From Agrococcus terreus (GTDB lineage Bacteria > Actinomycetota > Actinomycetes > Actinomycetales > Microbacteriaceae): a stretch of DNA of 64,000 nucleotides. A model generated the notes under the pieces. That model was not told the DNA's origin and made no database searches. It was given only the letters and a program-made list of their open reading frames with translations. This document shows positions 7,806 through 16,991 of this stretch, piece after piece (the stretch's first letter is position 1; every line of letters starts with the position of its first letter). A program made the position numbers and the translations under genes. Where the stretch lies: the NCBI RefSeq assembly GCF_014645235.1, contig NZ_BMLM01000001.1:186001-250000 (forward strand). The letters are read 5' to 3'.

Positions 7806-7900
7806 GATTCCCACGGAAGCCGCTCGCGCATCCGTCGTCAAGGCTGCCCGGGGGACTGGCAGGGCCTCCCCAGGAGCGCTCGCCAGGGACGTGGTACCCG

Positions 7901-9304
7901 CTACACGACCGCGGCGTCGTGCAGGCGCTCGTGGCGCGAGCGCTCGCCCGCGCGCAGGGCGCGCCACGCGGCACCCAGCCGGGCCATCGCGGCGGCCGTG
8001 AGCTCCGGCTCCCACGTCATCGGGATGCGGGCGTAGCGGTCGAGCACGCCGGACGCCGAGAAGCGCGGCCCCGGCGGCAGCAGCAGCCCCCGGTCGCGCG
8101 CGGCGAGCGACAGCGACGTCGACCAGGGCCCGCCGAGGTCGACCCACGCGGCGAGGCCGCCCGGCACGGCGGGCATCGCGACCTCCGGCAGGTGCGTGGC
8201 GAGCCCGTCGGCGACCGCGGCGCGGCCGATCCGCAGGCGGCGACGGGCGTGCGACAGCAGCCCCTCCATGTCGTCGTGGAGCTCGATCGCGATGCACTGC
8301 TCGAGCACCGCGGTGCCGAGGTCGAGCGACGGCCGCACAGACAGCATCCGGTCGACGTGCTCGCGGCTCGCGCGGATCCACCCGATGCGGAGGCCGCCCC
8401 AGGCGATCTTCGACATGGAGCCGATGAGCACCGCGGGCCCGTGCGCGGCGAACGGCCGGGGCGTCCAGCCGCGGTCGATGTCGAGCTCGGCGCACGTCTC
8501 GTCGACCACGAGCACGGTGCCGACGGAGCGGGCGACGGCCGCGACGCGGGCGCGCTCGAGCTCGGGCATCGTCGCGCCCGTCGGGTTGTGGAAGTCGGCG
8601 ACGAGGTACGCGAGCGCCGGCCGCTGCTGCCGGATGGTGTCGACGAGGTGCGCCGAGTCCCAGCCCTCGGGGGTCACGGGCGTCGGCAGCAGGCGGTGGC
8701 CGGTGCGGCGCAGCGCCTCCATCGCGTGCGCGAACGTCGGCTGCTCGACGACGGCGGGGCGGCCGCGCTCGCCGAGCGCGGCGAGCACGATCGCGAGGGC
8801 GTGCATGGCGCCGCTCGTGACGATGATCTGCTCCGGATCGGTGGGCAGGCCGCGCTCGCGGTAGCGGGCGGCGATGCGCTCGCGCAGCTCCGGCAGGCCC
8901 TGGAGGGAGTAGCCGGGCGTGCCGAGCAGCGGCGCCAGGCGGTCGAGCGCCCGCACCGTCGCGGCGTGCATGCCGGGGGCGGAGCCGACGGAGGCGATGG
9001 TGAGGTCGATGACGTCGCCGTCGACGGCCGCGGCGCGCGGCAGCCGCTGCGCGGGCAGCGCGGCGCGCGTGCCGGAGCCGTGGACGCGCTCGGCGTAGCC
9101 GGCCGCCTCGAGCAGCTCGTAGGCGCGCGCGACGGTGGCGCGCGAACGGCCCAGCTCGGCGGCGAGCGCGCGCTCGCTCGGGAGGCGCTCGCCGACCGTG
9201 ATGCGGCCGTCGAGCAGGAGCATGCGGATGCGGTCGGCGAGCGCCTGGGCGACGCCGCCCGTCGCCTGCCACTCGCCGAGCTGCGTGCCGAGCCGGGATG
9301 CCAT
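7901..9304 (-). CDS. MocR/GabR-family PLP-dependent transcriptional regulator (YczR-like)
   Basis: 467-aa fusion of a GntR-type winged helix (residues ~10-80, LPSERALAAELGRSRATVAR) with a class I aminotransferase fold. The aminotransferase part has FHNPTGATMP near 235 and GSMSKIAWGG near 297 with the PLP lysine (~K299). Such proteins bind PLP or its derivatives and act as regulators rather than enzymes. It is divergent from a YczE-family membrane protein, the partnership known for the YczR subgroup, and three AGTGG-type boxes lie between them. ATG 9304 is used; an ATG six codons earlier (9322) is possible. Confidence 0.9.
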   Translation of the reverse strand: MASRLGTQLGEWQATGGVAQALADRIRMLLLDGRITVGERLPSERALAAELGRSRATVARAYELLEAAGYAERVHGSGTRAALPAQRLPRAAAVDGDVIDLTIASVGSAPGMHAATVRALDRLAPLLGTPGYSLQGLPELRERIAARYRERGLPTDPEQIIVTSGAMHALAIVLAALGERGRPAVVEQPTFAHAMEALRRTGHRLLPTPVTPEGWDSAHLVDTIRQQRPALAYLVADFHNPTGATMPELERARVAAVARSVGTVLVVDETCAELDIDRGWTPRPFAAHGPAVLIGSMSKIAWGGLRIGWIRASREHVDRMLSVRPSLDLGTAVLEQCIAIELHDDMEGLLSHARRRLRIGRAAVADGLATHLPEVAMPAVPGGLAAWVDLGGPWSTSLSLAARDRGLLLPPGPRFSASGVLDRYARIPMTWEPELTAAAMARLGAAWRALRAGERSRHERLHDAAVV

Positions 9305-9331
9305 GGCACCAGCATGGCGCACGAGGCATGC

Positions 9332-9374
9332 CGAGTGGACCGGTGATCGCGAGCCACTTCGGATCGAGTGGTCC
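9332..9374. promoter_or_regulatory. MocR operator: two direct boxes plus one inverted box
   Basis: CGAGTGGACC at 9332-9341 and CGAGTGGTCC at 9365-9374 are direct repeats 33 bp apart. Between them CGAGCCACTTCG (9350-9361) carries the same core on the other strand (AGTGGCTC). The AGTGG(A/T)CC core agrees with published MocR-family boxes (PdxR/YczR type AAGTGGWCTA). Placement between the divergent start codons supports control of both genes. Confidence 0.6.
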
Positions 9375-9402
9375 GTGGTGGCGGCATGCGGGCGGGTGTC
9401 TG

Positions 9403-10095
9403 ATGGGTTCCATGCACCGCATCCGCCGACTCCTGCTGCCGATCGACTCGCTGGGCCGTGCCGACACGGCCGCCCGCGTCGCGCAGCTGCTCGTCGGCCT
9501 GGGCCTCTACGGGCTCTCGCTCGCGCTGCTCATCCGCGCCGACCTCGGCGTCGGGCCGTGGGACGTCTTCTCGCTCGGCCTCGCCGTGCACCTGCCGATG
9601 ACGTACGGCACCGCGACCGTCGTCGTCTCGGGCATCGTGCTGCTCCTGTGGATCCCGCTGCGGCAGCGGCCGGGCATCGGCACGCTCGCGAACGCGCTGC
9701 TCGTCGGCCCGGCCGCCGACCTCGGCCTGTGGCTCATCCCGGAGGCGACGGCGCTGTGGCAGCAGATCCTCCTGCTCGCGGGCGCGATGCTGCTGCTCGC
9801 CTTCGCGACCGGCGTCTACATCGCGCCGCGCCTCGGGCCGGGTCCGCGCGACGGGCTCATGACGGGGCTGCGGCGCGTGACGGGCTGGCCGGTGTGGATC
9901 GTGCGCACGCTCATCGAGGGCACGGCGCTGCTCGTGGGATGGCTGCTCGGCGGTCCCGTGGGCGTCGGCACGGTGGTGTTCGCGTTCGGCATCGGGCCGC
10001 TCATCGGCGTCTTCCTGCCGCTGCTCGAGCGGCGCCGGCAGGCCAGGATCGAGCACCTGCTGGTGCGCCGCGCGGGCACGACGACGGGCGCCTGA
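9403..10095 (+). CDS. yczE: YczE/YyaS/YitT-family membrane protein
   Basis: 230-aa integral membrane protein with five to six helices. The ADLGVGPWDVFSLGLA segment near residue 40-55 and the GPRDGLMTGL segment near 145 are the conserved parts of the YczE/YitT family, whose transport role is not established. It is divergent from the MocR regulator with operators in the gap. The ATG at 9403 follows the operator region; an ATG at 9412 is also possible. Confidence 0.85.
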   Translation: MGSMHRIRRLLLPIDSLGRADTAARVAQLLVGLGLYGLSLALLIRADLGVGPWDVFSLGLAVHLPMTYGTATVVVSGIVLLLWIPLRQRPGIGTLANALLVGPAADLGLWLIPEATALWQQILLLAGAMLLLAFATGVYIAPRLGPGPRDGLMTGLRRVTGWPVWIVRTLIEGTALLVGWLLGGPVGVGTVVFAFGIGPLIGVFLPLLERRRQARIEHLLVRRAGTTTGA

Positions 10096-10248
10096 GCGGA
10101 CCGATCCGTTCGCGGATGGCGAGCAACAGCGTCCGCAAACCTCGAAATCCGCGGAATCATCGGCGTGTCGGGGTGTTCCGGCGGTGCTCCCGGTCCGTCG
10201 CGGCTACGGTCGGGGGTGGCCGGAGCCCCCTGAGCGGCACCGGCTGAT

Positions 10249-10266
10249 GCCCGCCTCCTGGCGGGC
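10249..10266 (+). promoter_or_regulatory. Hairpin in the hup leader
   Basis: GCCCGCC and GGCGGGC form a perfect 7-bp stem with a TCCT loop, 27 nt upstream of the hup start and just before its AGGAGGA ribosome binding site. It may stabilise the message or end upstream transcripts. The remainder of the 198-bp yczE-hup gap shows nothing clear. Confidence 0.35.
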
Positions 10267-10293
10267 CGGACATGCCACCATCAGGAGGACACC

Positions 10294-10578
10294 ATGGCTG
10301 AGACCATCAACAAGACCACCCTCGCCTCGAAGATCGCGGCGTCGACCGACCTCTCGCAGGCCAAGGTCACCGCTGTGCTCGACGAGCTCTTCGCCGAGGT
10401 CTCCTCGGCCGTCGCCGCGGGCGACAAGGTCTCGATCCCCGGCTTCTTCACGGCCGAGCGCACCGAGACGGCTGCCCGCACGGGCCGCAACCCGCAGACG
10501 GGCGCCGAGATCCAGATCGCCGCGGGCCACCGCGTCAAGCTGACGGCCGGCTCGAAGCTCAAGGCTGCCGTCAAGTAA
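10294..10578 (+). CDS. hup: HU-family DNA-binding protein
   Basis: 94-aa nucleoid protein. NKTTLASKIAASTDLSQAKV forms the helical dimer part; VSIPGFFTAERTETAARTGR with NPQTGAEIQI forms the beta arms that enter the minor groove, with the intercalating proline in RNPQTG. It lacks the long lysine/alanine tail of mycobacterial HupB. AGGAGGACACC precedes the ATG, a strong ribosome binding site fitting an abundant protein, and a strong terminator follows. Confidence 0.96.
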   Translation: MAETINKTTLASKIAASTDLSQAKVTAVLDELFAEVSSAVAAGDKVSIPGFFTAERTETAARTGRNPQTGAEIQIAAGHRVKLTAGSKLKAAVK

Positions 10579-10594
10579 CGACCGCACCCGCAGC

Positions 10595-10630
10595 CACGAG
10601 GGGCCCCGCCGGACGGCGGGGCCCCTCGTG
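10595..10630 (+). terminator. Intrinsic terminator after hup
   Basis: A 17-nt arm at 10595-10611 is exactly complementary to 10614-10630, giving a very strong GC stem with a minimal loop 17 nt after the hup stop. The U-tract is weak (CGTGCG), as is common in this genome. Confidence 0.85.
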
Positions 10631-10639
10631 CGTGCTCGC

Positions 10640-10690
10640 CGCTGGTCGGGGAGCGGCCGGCGGCGCCGGCGGCGTCTCGAGACCTCCGCT
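10640..10690. repeat. Dispersed CTGGTCGAGGAGC/TCTCGAGACC element, copy A
   Basis: Begins CGCTGGTCGGGGAGCGG and ends GGCGTCTCGAGACCTCC, with a GC palindrome (GCCGGCGGCGCCGGC) inside. The ends match copies near 44.3, 49.1 and 50.7 kb. Located between the hup terminator and the next promoter. Confidence 0.6.
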
Positions 10691-10720
10691 CCAAGCTCCA
10701 TCGCACATAGCAGCCCCGAC

Positions 10721-10726
10721 TACCCT
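10721..10726 (+). promoter_or_regulatory. Leaderless -10 (TACCCT) for the CopD-CtaG gene
   Basis: TACCCT lies 6 nt before GTG 10733, so transcription would begin at the start codon. It supports GTG as the start and absence of a 5' leader. Confidence 0.55.
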
Positions 10727-10732
10727 GGGACG

Positions 10733-12688
10733 GTGCAGCGCCTTCGACTCCTCGGGCCGGCACTCGCGGTCCTCGCGGGGCTGGCTGCGCTGTGGGCGGC
10801 GCTCGCCTACGGCGGCGGCGCCGAGGCGCCCCTCATCGAGGATCCCGGAGCCGTCGTCCGCTACGGCATCCCGGTCGCCACGATGCTCCGCAACCTCGCG
10901 ATCGCCGTCGCGTTCGGCGGCCTCGTGCTCGCCTGCTTCGCGCTGCGGCCCGACGGCCGCGACTGGCAGCGCACGCTCGACCTCGCAGCCTCCGCCACCG
11001 GCGTGGCCGCGGTCGCGCACGCGTTCGTCGCGTTCGGCGCCTTCCGCACCGTCGTCACGAACCCGGTGAGCGCCGATGACCAGTTCGGCGGCCTCCTGCA
11101 GCTGTTCTTCGTCGAGATCGAGACCGGCCGCCTGCTGCTCGGCACGCTGCTCTCGCTCGCGCTCCTCACGGTCGTGCTGCTCGTCGCGCGCAGCGCGGCC
11201 GCGGCCGCCTGGGTCGTGGCGCTCTGGGCGGTGCCGTTCTGGCTCATCGCCTCCGGCGGGCACGCGGGCGGCACCGACAACCACACGCTCGCGGTCTCGT
11301 CGCTCTTCCTGCACCTCGTCTTCGTCTGCATCTGGCTCGGCGGCCTCGCGCACGTCGCGCTGCTCGCCGGCCGCCGCGACGGCGACGTCGACGGCCCCGC
11401 GCTCCTGGCGCGCTACTCGTCGCTCGCGATCGTCAGCTTCGCCGTCGTCGCCTTCAGCGGCATCGTCTCGGCCCTCATCCGCATCGGCGACGACTGGGGG
11501 AGCCCCTACGCGGTGCTCGCCATCGCGAAGACGGCGCTGCTCGTCGTGCTCGGCGGCTTCGGCGCCTGGCAGCGGCTGCGCGTCATCGGCCCGCTCCGGG
11601 CCGCGGGCGAGCGGGTGCCGGGGCGCGCGCTCGCCGCCCTCCTCGCCGCCGAGCTCGTCGTCATGGGCGTCACCGCCGGCGTCGCCGCGGGCCTCGCCCG
11701 CACACCCACGCCGGTGCAGGAGGTCGTGCCGGGGGCCGGATCCACCCCCTCCGAGATCCTCACCGGCAGCCCGCTGCCGCCGCCGTTCGAGCCCGCGCGC
11801 CTGCTCGACACCTGGAACGTCGACCCGCTGTGGCTCGCGATCTCGGCGATGCTGCTGTTCTTCTACCTCGCCGCCGTCGTGCGCCTCGCGCGCCGCGGCG
11901 ACCGCTGGCCCATCGGCCGCACCGCCTCGTGGACGGCGGGCGTGCTGCTGCTCGCCTGGTGCACGAGCGGCGCGCTCAACGAGTACCAGGAGCACCAGTT
12001 CTCGCTGCACATGCTCGTGCACATGCTGCTGGGCATGGCCGTGCCGGTGCTGCTCGTGCCGGGCGCGCCCATCACGCTCGCGATGCGCGCGATCGCCAAG
12101 CGCAAGGACGGCACGCGCGGCGGCCGCGAGTGGCTGCTCGCGATCGTGCACTCGAAGTACCTGCAGGCGGTCGGGCACCCGCTCGTCGCCGCCGGCATCT
12201 TCGTCGTCAGCCTGTGGGTCTTCTACTACACGCCGCTGTTCGAGTGGTCGATGCGCGACCACCTCGGGCACGTGTGGATGGTCGTGCACTTCGTCGGATC
12301 CGGGTACCTGTTCGTGCAGGCGATCATCGGCATCGACCCCGGCCCCGCGCGACCGCCGTACGCGCTGCGCATCGTGCTGCTGCTGGGCGCGATGGTGTTC
12401 CACGCGTTCTTCGGCCTCACGCTCATGACGGGCGAGACGCTGCTCGTCGCCGACTGGTTCGGCGCGATGGGCAACGGCATCGACGCGCTGCACGACCAGC
12501 AGGTGGGCGGCGGCATCGCCTGGTCGATCGGCGAGATCCCGACGATCGTGCTCGCCATCACCACGGTGGTGCTGTGGGCCCGCAGCGACAAGCGGGAGCG
12601 GGTGCGCATCGACCGCGCGGCCGACCGCGACGGCGGGGCCGAGCTCGCCGCCTACAACGAGATGCTCGACCGGATGGGGAAGCGATGA
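10733..12688 (+). CDS. CopD-CtaG fusion: copper resistance / cytochrome oxidase assembly membrane protein
   Basis: 651-aa polytopic protein. Residues ~1-320 form a CopD-like copper-import domain with about eight helices; a loop (~325-365) leads to a CtaG/caa3-type domain (~370-625) with seven helices. Histidine-rich membrane motifs such as HQFSLHMLVHMLLGM and HLGHVWMVVHF are the likely copper ligands. Actinobacteria commonly carry this fusion, which supplies copper to cytochrome oxidase. The hydrophilic C-terminus ends AAYNEMLDRMGKR. Its TGA overlaps the ATG of the following phosphatase gene (ATGA). Confidence 0.88.
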   Translation: MQRLRLLGPALAVLAGLAALWAALAYGGGAEAPLIEDPGAVVRYGIPVATMLRNLAIAVAFGGLVLACFALRPDGRDWQRTLDLAASATGVAAVAHAFVAFGAFRTVVTNPVSADDQFGGLLQLFFVEIETGRLLLGTLLSLALLTVVLLVARSAAAAAWVVALWAVPFWLIASGGHAGGTDNHTLAVSSLFLHLVFVCIWLGGLAHVALLAGRRDGDVDGPALLARYSSLAIVSFAVVAFSGIVSALIRIGDDWGSPYAVLAIAKTALLVVLGGFGAWQRLRVIGPLRAAGERVPGRALAALLAAELVVMGVTAGVAAGLARTPTPVQEVVPGAGSTPSEILTGSPLPPPFEPARLLDTWNVDPLWLAISAMLLFFYLAAVVRLARRGDRWPIGRTASWTAGVLLLAWCTSGALNEYQEHQFSLHMLVHMLLGMAVPVLLVPGAPITLAMRAIAKRKDGTRGGREWLLAIVHSKYLQAVGHPLVAAGIFVVSLWVFYYTPLFEWSMRDHLGHVWMVVHFVGSGYLFVQAIIGIDPGPARPPYALRIVLLLGAMVFHAFFGLTLMTGETLLVADWFGAMGNGIDALHDQQVGGGIAWSIGEIPTIVLAITTVVLWARSDKRERVRIDRAADRDGGAELAAYNEMLDRMGKR

Positions 12689-13476
12689 CCGACGCGACCG
12701 GCACGACGGACACGACGGGCACGACGGGCCGCCGTGACGCCGACGAGGAGGTGCAGCGGAGCCCTGAGGAGCTCGCGGCGCTCGCGGGCGGCCGCGGGCT
12801 CGTGCTGCGCATCGTCCGGCACGCCGAGACCGTCTACAACACGCAGCACGTGATGCAGGGCTGGTCCGACTCGCCCATCACGGAGCGCGGCACCGAGCAG
12901 ATCGCCGCCGTCGCGCGGCACCTCGCGGCCCAGCGGTTCGACCTCGCGTTCTCGTCCGACCTGCAGCGCACCCGCACGACCATGGCCGGCATCCTCGCCG
13001 AGCTCGACCCCCAGCCGCCGCTCGAGCACCTCGAGTCGCTCCGCGAGTGGAACTTCGGCGGCCATGAGGAGCGGCCCTCGTTCGAGGTGTGGAGCGAGGT
13101 GATCGCGGCGCACGGCCTCGAGGTCGACCGCGAGCTCACGGCGCTCCGCTCGATCGCCGACCGCATCGGCTGGCGCGGGCTGTTCGACGCCGTCGCCCAG
13201 TCGGACGTCTCGGGCCAGGCCGAGCAGGCCGCGGCGATCGTGCTGCGCGCCGACGCCGCCCTCGCACACGTCGTGAAGGCCGCCGCGGCGCTGCCGGGCG
13301 AGCACGAGGCGCAGGTGCTCGTCGTCTCGCACGGCGGCTTCATCACCTCCCTGCTGCGCCAGCTCGTGCCCGAGGTGACGCCCGACGTGATCCTGCCCAA
13401 CTGCTCCGTCTCGACGGTGGCCCTGGCCGCGGGCTCGACCGCGTGGGAGCTGCGCGGGGTCGGGGAGACCGCCTAG
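12685..13476 (+). CDS. Histidine phosphatase (phosphoglycerate mutase family)
   Basis: 263-aa histidine phosphatase. The phosphohistidine motif is RIVRHAETVYN near residue 48; SSDLQRTRTT near 92, a Glu in LREWNFG and VVSHGGFITS near 215 complete the active site. The substrate is unknown; many family members dephosphorylate small metabolites. The first ~40 residues are disordered and open with a short TDATGTTDTTGTTG repeat. The start overlaps the stop of the CopD-CtaG gene. Confidence 0.88.
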   Translation: MTDATGTTDTTGTTGRRDADEEVQRSPEELAALAGGRGLVLRIVRHAETVYNTQHVMQGWSDSPITERGTEQIAAVARHLAAQRFDLAFSSDLQRTRTTMAGILAELDPQPPLEHLESLREWNFGGHEERPSFEVWSEVIAAHGLEVDRELTALRSIADRIGWRGLFDAVAQSDVSGQAEQAAAIVLRADAALAHVVKAAAALPGEHEAQVLVVSHGGFITSLLRQLVPEVTPDVILPNCSVSTVALAAGSTAWELRGVGETA

Positions 13477-13512
13477 GCCGCAGCGCCCGACCCGCTCGGA
13501 CGGAGGAGACCC

Positions 13513-14841
13513 ATGCCGCTCGACGCCGCCGCCGTGCGCGCGCACGTGCAGGAGCGGGACCTCCGACCCGTCGCGGAGGGGCTCCGCGAGGCGCGCGTCG
13601 ACGAGGTGCTCGCGCTCCTCGACGAGCTCGCGACGACGGATGCCGCGGTCGTCTTCCGGCTGCTCGGGAAGCAGGCGGCCGTCGAGGTGCTCGACCGGCT
13701 CGACGCGCGGTCGCGCACCGACCTCGTGGCCGTGCTGGGGCACGAGGAGGTGGCGGCCGCGTTCCGGGGGCTCGACGCCGACGAGCAGGCACGCCTCCTC
13801 GACGAGCTGCCGGCGACCATCGCTCGCAGGCTGATCGCGACGATCGACGACGAGCGGCTCGAGCCGGTGATGGCGGTGCTCGGCTACCCGGCGGGGTCGG
13901 TGGGCCGCCGGATGGAGCCGACCACGGTGCGGCTGCTCGCCGACGACAGCGTCGACGCCTCGCTCGCCGCGCTGCGCGCGACCGCCGACGTCGGCGCGGC
14001 GGTCCCGGTGCTCGAGGACGACCGCGTGCTCGTGGGCCTGAGCGACGCGCACGCGCTGCTGCGCGCCGATCCGGCCGCACCCACCCGTTCCGTCGCCGCG
14101 GCGGCGCCCGTGGTCGCCACCACCTCCGACGACGCCGAGCGCGTCGCGCGCCTCGCGCTCGACCGCGGGGCGCTCCTCGTGCCCGTGCTCGACGCCGAGC
14201 GCCGGCTCGTGGGCGTGCTGCCCATCGCCGACGCCGCCCGCATCGACCGCGACGCGGTGGCCGAGGACCAGGCCCGATCGGGCGGCAGCGAGCCGCTGCG
14301 CCGCCCCTACCTGCTCACGCCCGTGCGCACGCTCACGCGGTCCCGGATCGTCTGGCTGCTCGTGCTCGCGGTCTCGGCCGTGCTCACGGTGCACGTGCTC
14401 GAGCTCTTCGAGGCGACCCTCGAGCAGCAGGTGGCGCTGGCGCTGTTCATCCCCCTGCTCACGGGCATCGGCGGCAACACCGGCTCGCAGGCCGCCACGA
14501 CGGTGACGCGGGCGCTCGCGGTGGGCGACGTGCAGCCGCGCGACGTGCTCCGGGTCGCGGGCAAGGAGGTGCGCACGGGCCTGCTGCTCGGGCTCGGGCT
14601 CGCGCTGCTCGCCTTCGCGATCGCCTCGCTGGTCTACGGCTGGCACATCGGCGCCGTGCTGGCGATCGCGCTCGCCCTCAACTGCCCGATCGCGGCGACG
14701 GTGGGCGGCGTCGTGCCGCTCGCCGCGCGCGCCTGCCGCGTCGACCCCGCCGTGCTGTCGACGCCGTTCATCACCACCTTCTGCGACGCGACCGGTCTCG
14801 TCGTCTACTTCCTCGTGGCGATCGCGGTGCTGCCGCTGTGA
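13513..14841 (+). CDS. mgtE: Magnesium transporter MgtE
   Basis: 442-aa Mg2+ channel. The N-domain (~1-125) is a superhelix of short repeats, the paired CBS domains (~130-260) sense Mg2+, and five helices follow. The pore motif FIPLLTGIGGNTGSQAATTV near 315-335 is the family signature; ALNCPIAATVGGVVPL and FITTFCDATGLVVYF are the later pore helices. CGGAGGA precedes the ATG. The TGA overlaps the GTG of the PAP2 gene (GTGA). Confidence 0.94.
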   Translation: MPLDAAAVRAHVQERDLRPVAEGLREARVDEVLALLDELATTDAAVVFRLLGKQAAVEVLDRLDARSRTDLVAVLGHEEVAAAFRGLDADEQARLLDELPATIARRLIATIDDERLEPVMAVLGYPAGSVGRRMEPTTVRLLADDSVDASLAALRATADVGAAVPVLEDDRVLVGLSDAHALLRADPAAPTRSVAAAAPVVATTSDDAERVARLALDRGALLVPVLDAERRLVGVLPIADAARIDRDAVAEDQARSGGSEPLRRPYLLTPVRTLTRSRIVWLLVLAVSAVLTVHVLELFEATLEQQVALALFIPLLTGIGGNTGSQAATTVTRALAVGDVQPRDVLRVAGKEVRTGLLLGLGLALLAFAIASLVYGWHIGAVLAIALALNCPIAATVGGVVPLAARACRVDPAVLSTPFITTFCDATGLVVYFLVAIAVLPL

Positions 14842-15674
14842 GGCCGAGCGCCCACGCGCGGGTCGGCCGCACCGCCCGCACCGCAGTCGCGGTCGGGGCG
14901 GGGCTCGCGGTGCTGGTCGTCTACGCGCTCGCCGTGCACACCGGCGGCGGCCGCGCCCTCGACGGCGCGGTGCTCGACGCGGCCGGCTACGCCACCGACT
15001 CGCCGCTCCTGACCGCCGTGAGCGTGGCGAGCCTGCTGCTCGCGTGCGCCGCCGTCGCGACGATCGCGCTCGCGCGCCGCCGCGGCGATCTCGCGATCGT
15101 CGGCGTCGCGATCGTCGTCGGCGGCAGCGTCATCGGACGCCTGCTGAAGCTCGTGCTCCCGCGCCCCGAGGTCGCGGGCGGCGCGAACTCGTTCCCGAGC
15201 GGCCACATGATCGCCTTCGCCGGCGTCGCGGTCGCGCTGCTCGTGGTCCTGCCCGCGGCCGCGCGACCGGTCACGGCGATCGCGGCGGCCCTCGTGCTGC
15301 CCGCGGTCGCCGTGCAGCTCGTGCGCGACGGCTGGCACCGCCCGAGCGACGTGCTCGGCTCGCTGCTGCTCGTGCTCGCAGCGACCGCCGCGGCGACCGC
15401 CTGGCGCGCGCCGCACGCGCCCGCCCGGGCGCGCTTCCACCGGCTGGCCGAGACCGGCCTCATGGCGGCCGCCCTCGTGGCCGCCGCGGTGGCCGGCATC
15501 GCCCACGGGTTCGCGCCCGAGGGGGATGCTCGGGGAGGATGGACGCTCGTGGCCGGCGCAGCGGCGCTCGTCGCGCTCGTCGAGGCCTTCCTCGCCGCGA
15601 CCCTGCGGCTCCTGCGCCTCGCCCCGGGTGGCGGCGCAGCCCGGCGGCCCCACACCCTGCCCGAGACCACCTAG
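14838..15674 (+). CDS. PAP2-family membrane phosphatase
   Basis: 278-aa membrane protein of the type 2 phosphatidic acid phosphatase family. The three active-site motifs are present: KLVLPRPE near 105, PSGH near 119 and RDGWHRPSDV near 158. Members dephosphorylate lipid phosphates such as undecaprenyl pyrophosphate. The GTG start overlaps the mgtE stop and an LCP ligase follows 14 nt later, so recycling of the lipid carrier used by that ligase is a reasonable inference. Confidence 0.86.
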   Translation: MRPSAHARVGRTARTAVAVGAGLAVLVVYALAVHTGGGRALDGAVLDAAGYATDSPLLTAVSVASLLLACAAVATIALARRRGDLAIVGVAIVVGGSVIGRLLKLVLPRPEVAGGANSFPSGHMIAFAGVAVALLVVLPAAARPVTAIAAALVLPAVAVQLVRDGWHRPSDVLGSLLLVLAATAAATAWRAPHAPARARFHRLAETGLMAAALVAAAVAGIAHGFAPEGDARGGWTLVAGAAALVALVEAFLAATLRLLRLAPGGGAARRPHTLPETT

Positions 15675-15688
15675 GGACCGATCCACCC

Positions 15689-16975
15689 ATGCAGCAGCCC
15701 CCGCAGCCCTACGGCCGCGCGCCCCGCGGCGCCCGTCGCGCGACCTTCGTCCCGGCTCCCGAGGACGGTGCCGGCCGGCGCGGGCGGCACCGCGCCTCGC
15801 GCGCCACGTACGTGCGGCGCCGCGCGGTCGCCGCGCTCGGCGGGGCGCTCGCGATCGTGCTCGTGGCGGGCATCGCCTTCGCCGCGGTCGTCTCGCTGCG
15901 GGTCGTGCAGAACATCGACGAGAACGCCGTCGCCCGGCCCGGCGCGCCGACCGAGGCGCTCGGCGACACGGACGGTCCCGACTGGCACGGCGCGGTGAAC
16001 CTGCTCATCATGGGATCCGACACCCGCGACGGGCAGGTGAGCGGCGACTACGGCGACGTCGGCGGCGCGCGTTCGGACGTCATGATGCTGCTGCACGTGG
16101 CCGAGGACCGCGAGAGCGCGACCCTCGTGAGCATCCCGCGCGACACGATGGTCGCCGCCCCCGAGTGCACGACCGAGGACGGCCGGACGGTGCCGGCGCG
16201 GCAGGCGGTGCAGATCAACGGGCTGCTCGACCAGGGGCCGTTCTGCGCGCTCGACGCCGTCGCCGAGCTCACGGGCCTGCCGCTCGAGCACTTCATCGTC
16301 GTCGGCTTCGACGGCGTCATCGGCATGACGGAGGCGATCGGCGGCGTCGAGGTGTGCGTCGACCGGGATGTCGACGACCCGTACTCCGGCCTCCAGCTGG
16401 CCGCCGGCACGCACGAGATCGAGGGCGAGCAGGCGCTCGCGTTCCTGCGCACCCGCCACGGCTTCGGCGACGGCAGCGACCTCGGCCGCATCGAGGCGCA
16501 GCAGGCGTTCCTCGCCTCGCTCGCGCGGAAGGTGAAGGCGGCGGGCACGCTCTCGAACCCGGCCGCGCTCTACGGCCTGGCCGACGCCGCCTCGCGCGCC
16601 GTCACGGTCGACGAGGGCCTCGCCGACCCGACGAGCCTCGTGGCGCTCGCGGGCACGCTCGCCGACATCGACCTCGACAGGCTCGTCATGGTGCAGCTGC
16701 CGGTCGAGGCCTACCCGTCCAACCGGAACCGCGTGCAGGCCACGGCCGAGGCGGATGCGCTCTTCGCGTCGCTGCGCGACGATCGGCCGCTGACGCTGCA
16801 GGCCGAGGCGCCGGCGGGCGCCGAGGGTGCGACCGCCGCGCCGTCGGGCTCGGCGGAGGCGACGCCCACGCCGACGCGGACCTCGACCGAGGATCCCGCC
16901 GCCTCCTCGTCGCCGCTCGAGCTCGGCCCCGACGCCGTCGGCCAGACGGCCGAGCAGGTGCGCTGCGCGAGCTGA
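15689..16975 (+). CDS. LytR-CpsA-Psr (LCP) family protein
   Basis: 428-aa membrane-anchored phosphotransferase that attaches glycopolymers from undecaprenyl carriers to peptidoglycan. A basic cytoplasmic segment (~1-48) is followed by one helix (~50-72) and the extracellular LCP domain (~100-360). Conserved parts are NLLIMGSDTRDG near 111, GGARSDVMMLLHV, SIPRDTMV, INGLL and FLRTRHGFGDGSDLGRIEAQ near 254, which holds the arginines that grip pyrophosphate. A Ser/Thr/Ala/Pro tail ends the protein. Confidence 0.92.
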   Translation: MQQPPQPYGRAPRGARRATFVPAPEDGAGRRGRHRASRATYVRRRAVAALGGALAIVLVAGIAFAAVVSLRVVQNIDENAVARPGAPTEALGDTDGPDWHGAVNLLIMGSDTRDGQVSGDYGDVGGARSDVMMLLHVAEDRESATLVSIPRDTMVAAPECTTEDGRTVPARQAVQINGLLDQGPFCALDAVAELTGLPLEHFIVVGFDGVIGMTEAIGGVEVCVDRDVDDPYSGLQLAAGTHEIEGEQALAFLRTRHGFGDGSDLGRIEAQQAFLASLARKVKAAGTLSNPAALYGLADAASRAVTVDEGLADPTSLVALAGTLADIDLDRLVMVQLPVEAYPSNRNRVQATAEADALFASLRDDRPLTLQAEAPAGAEGATAAPSGSAEATPTPTRTSTEDPAASSSPLELGPDAVGQTAEQVRCAS

Positions 16976-16991
16976 GCCGGTCGCGGTCCCG

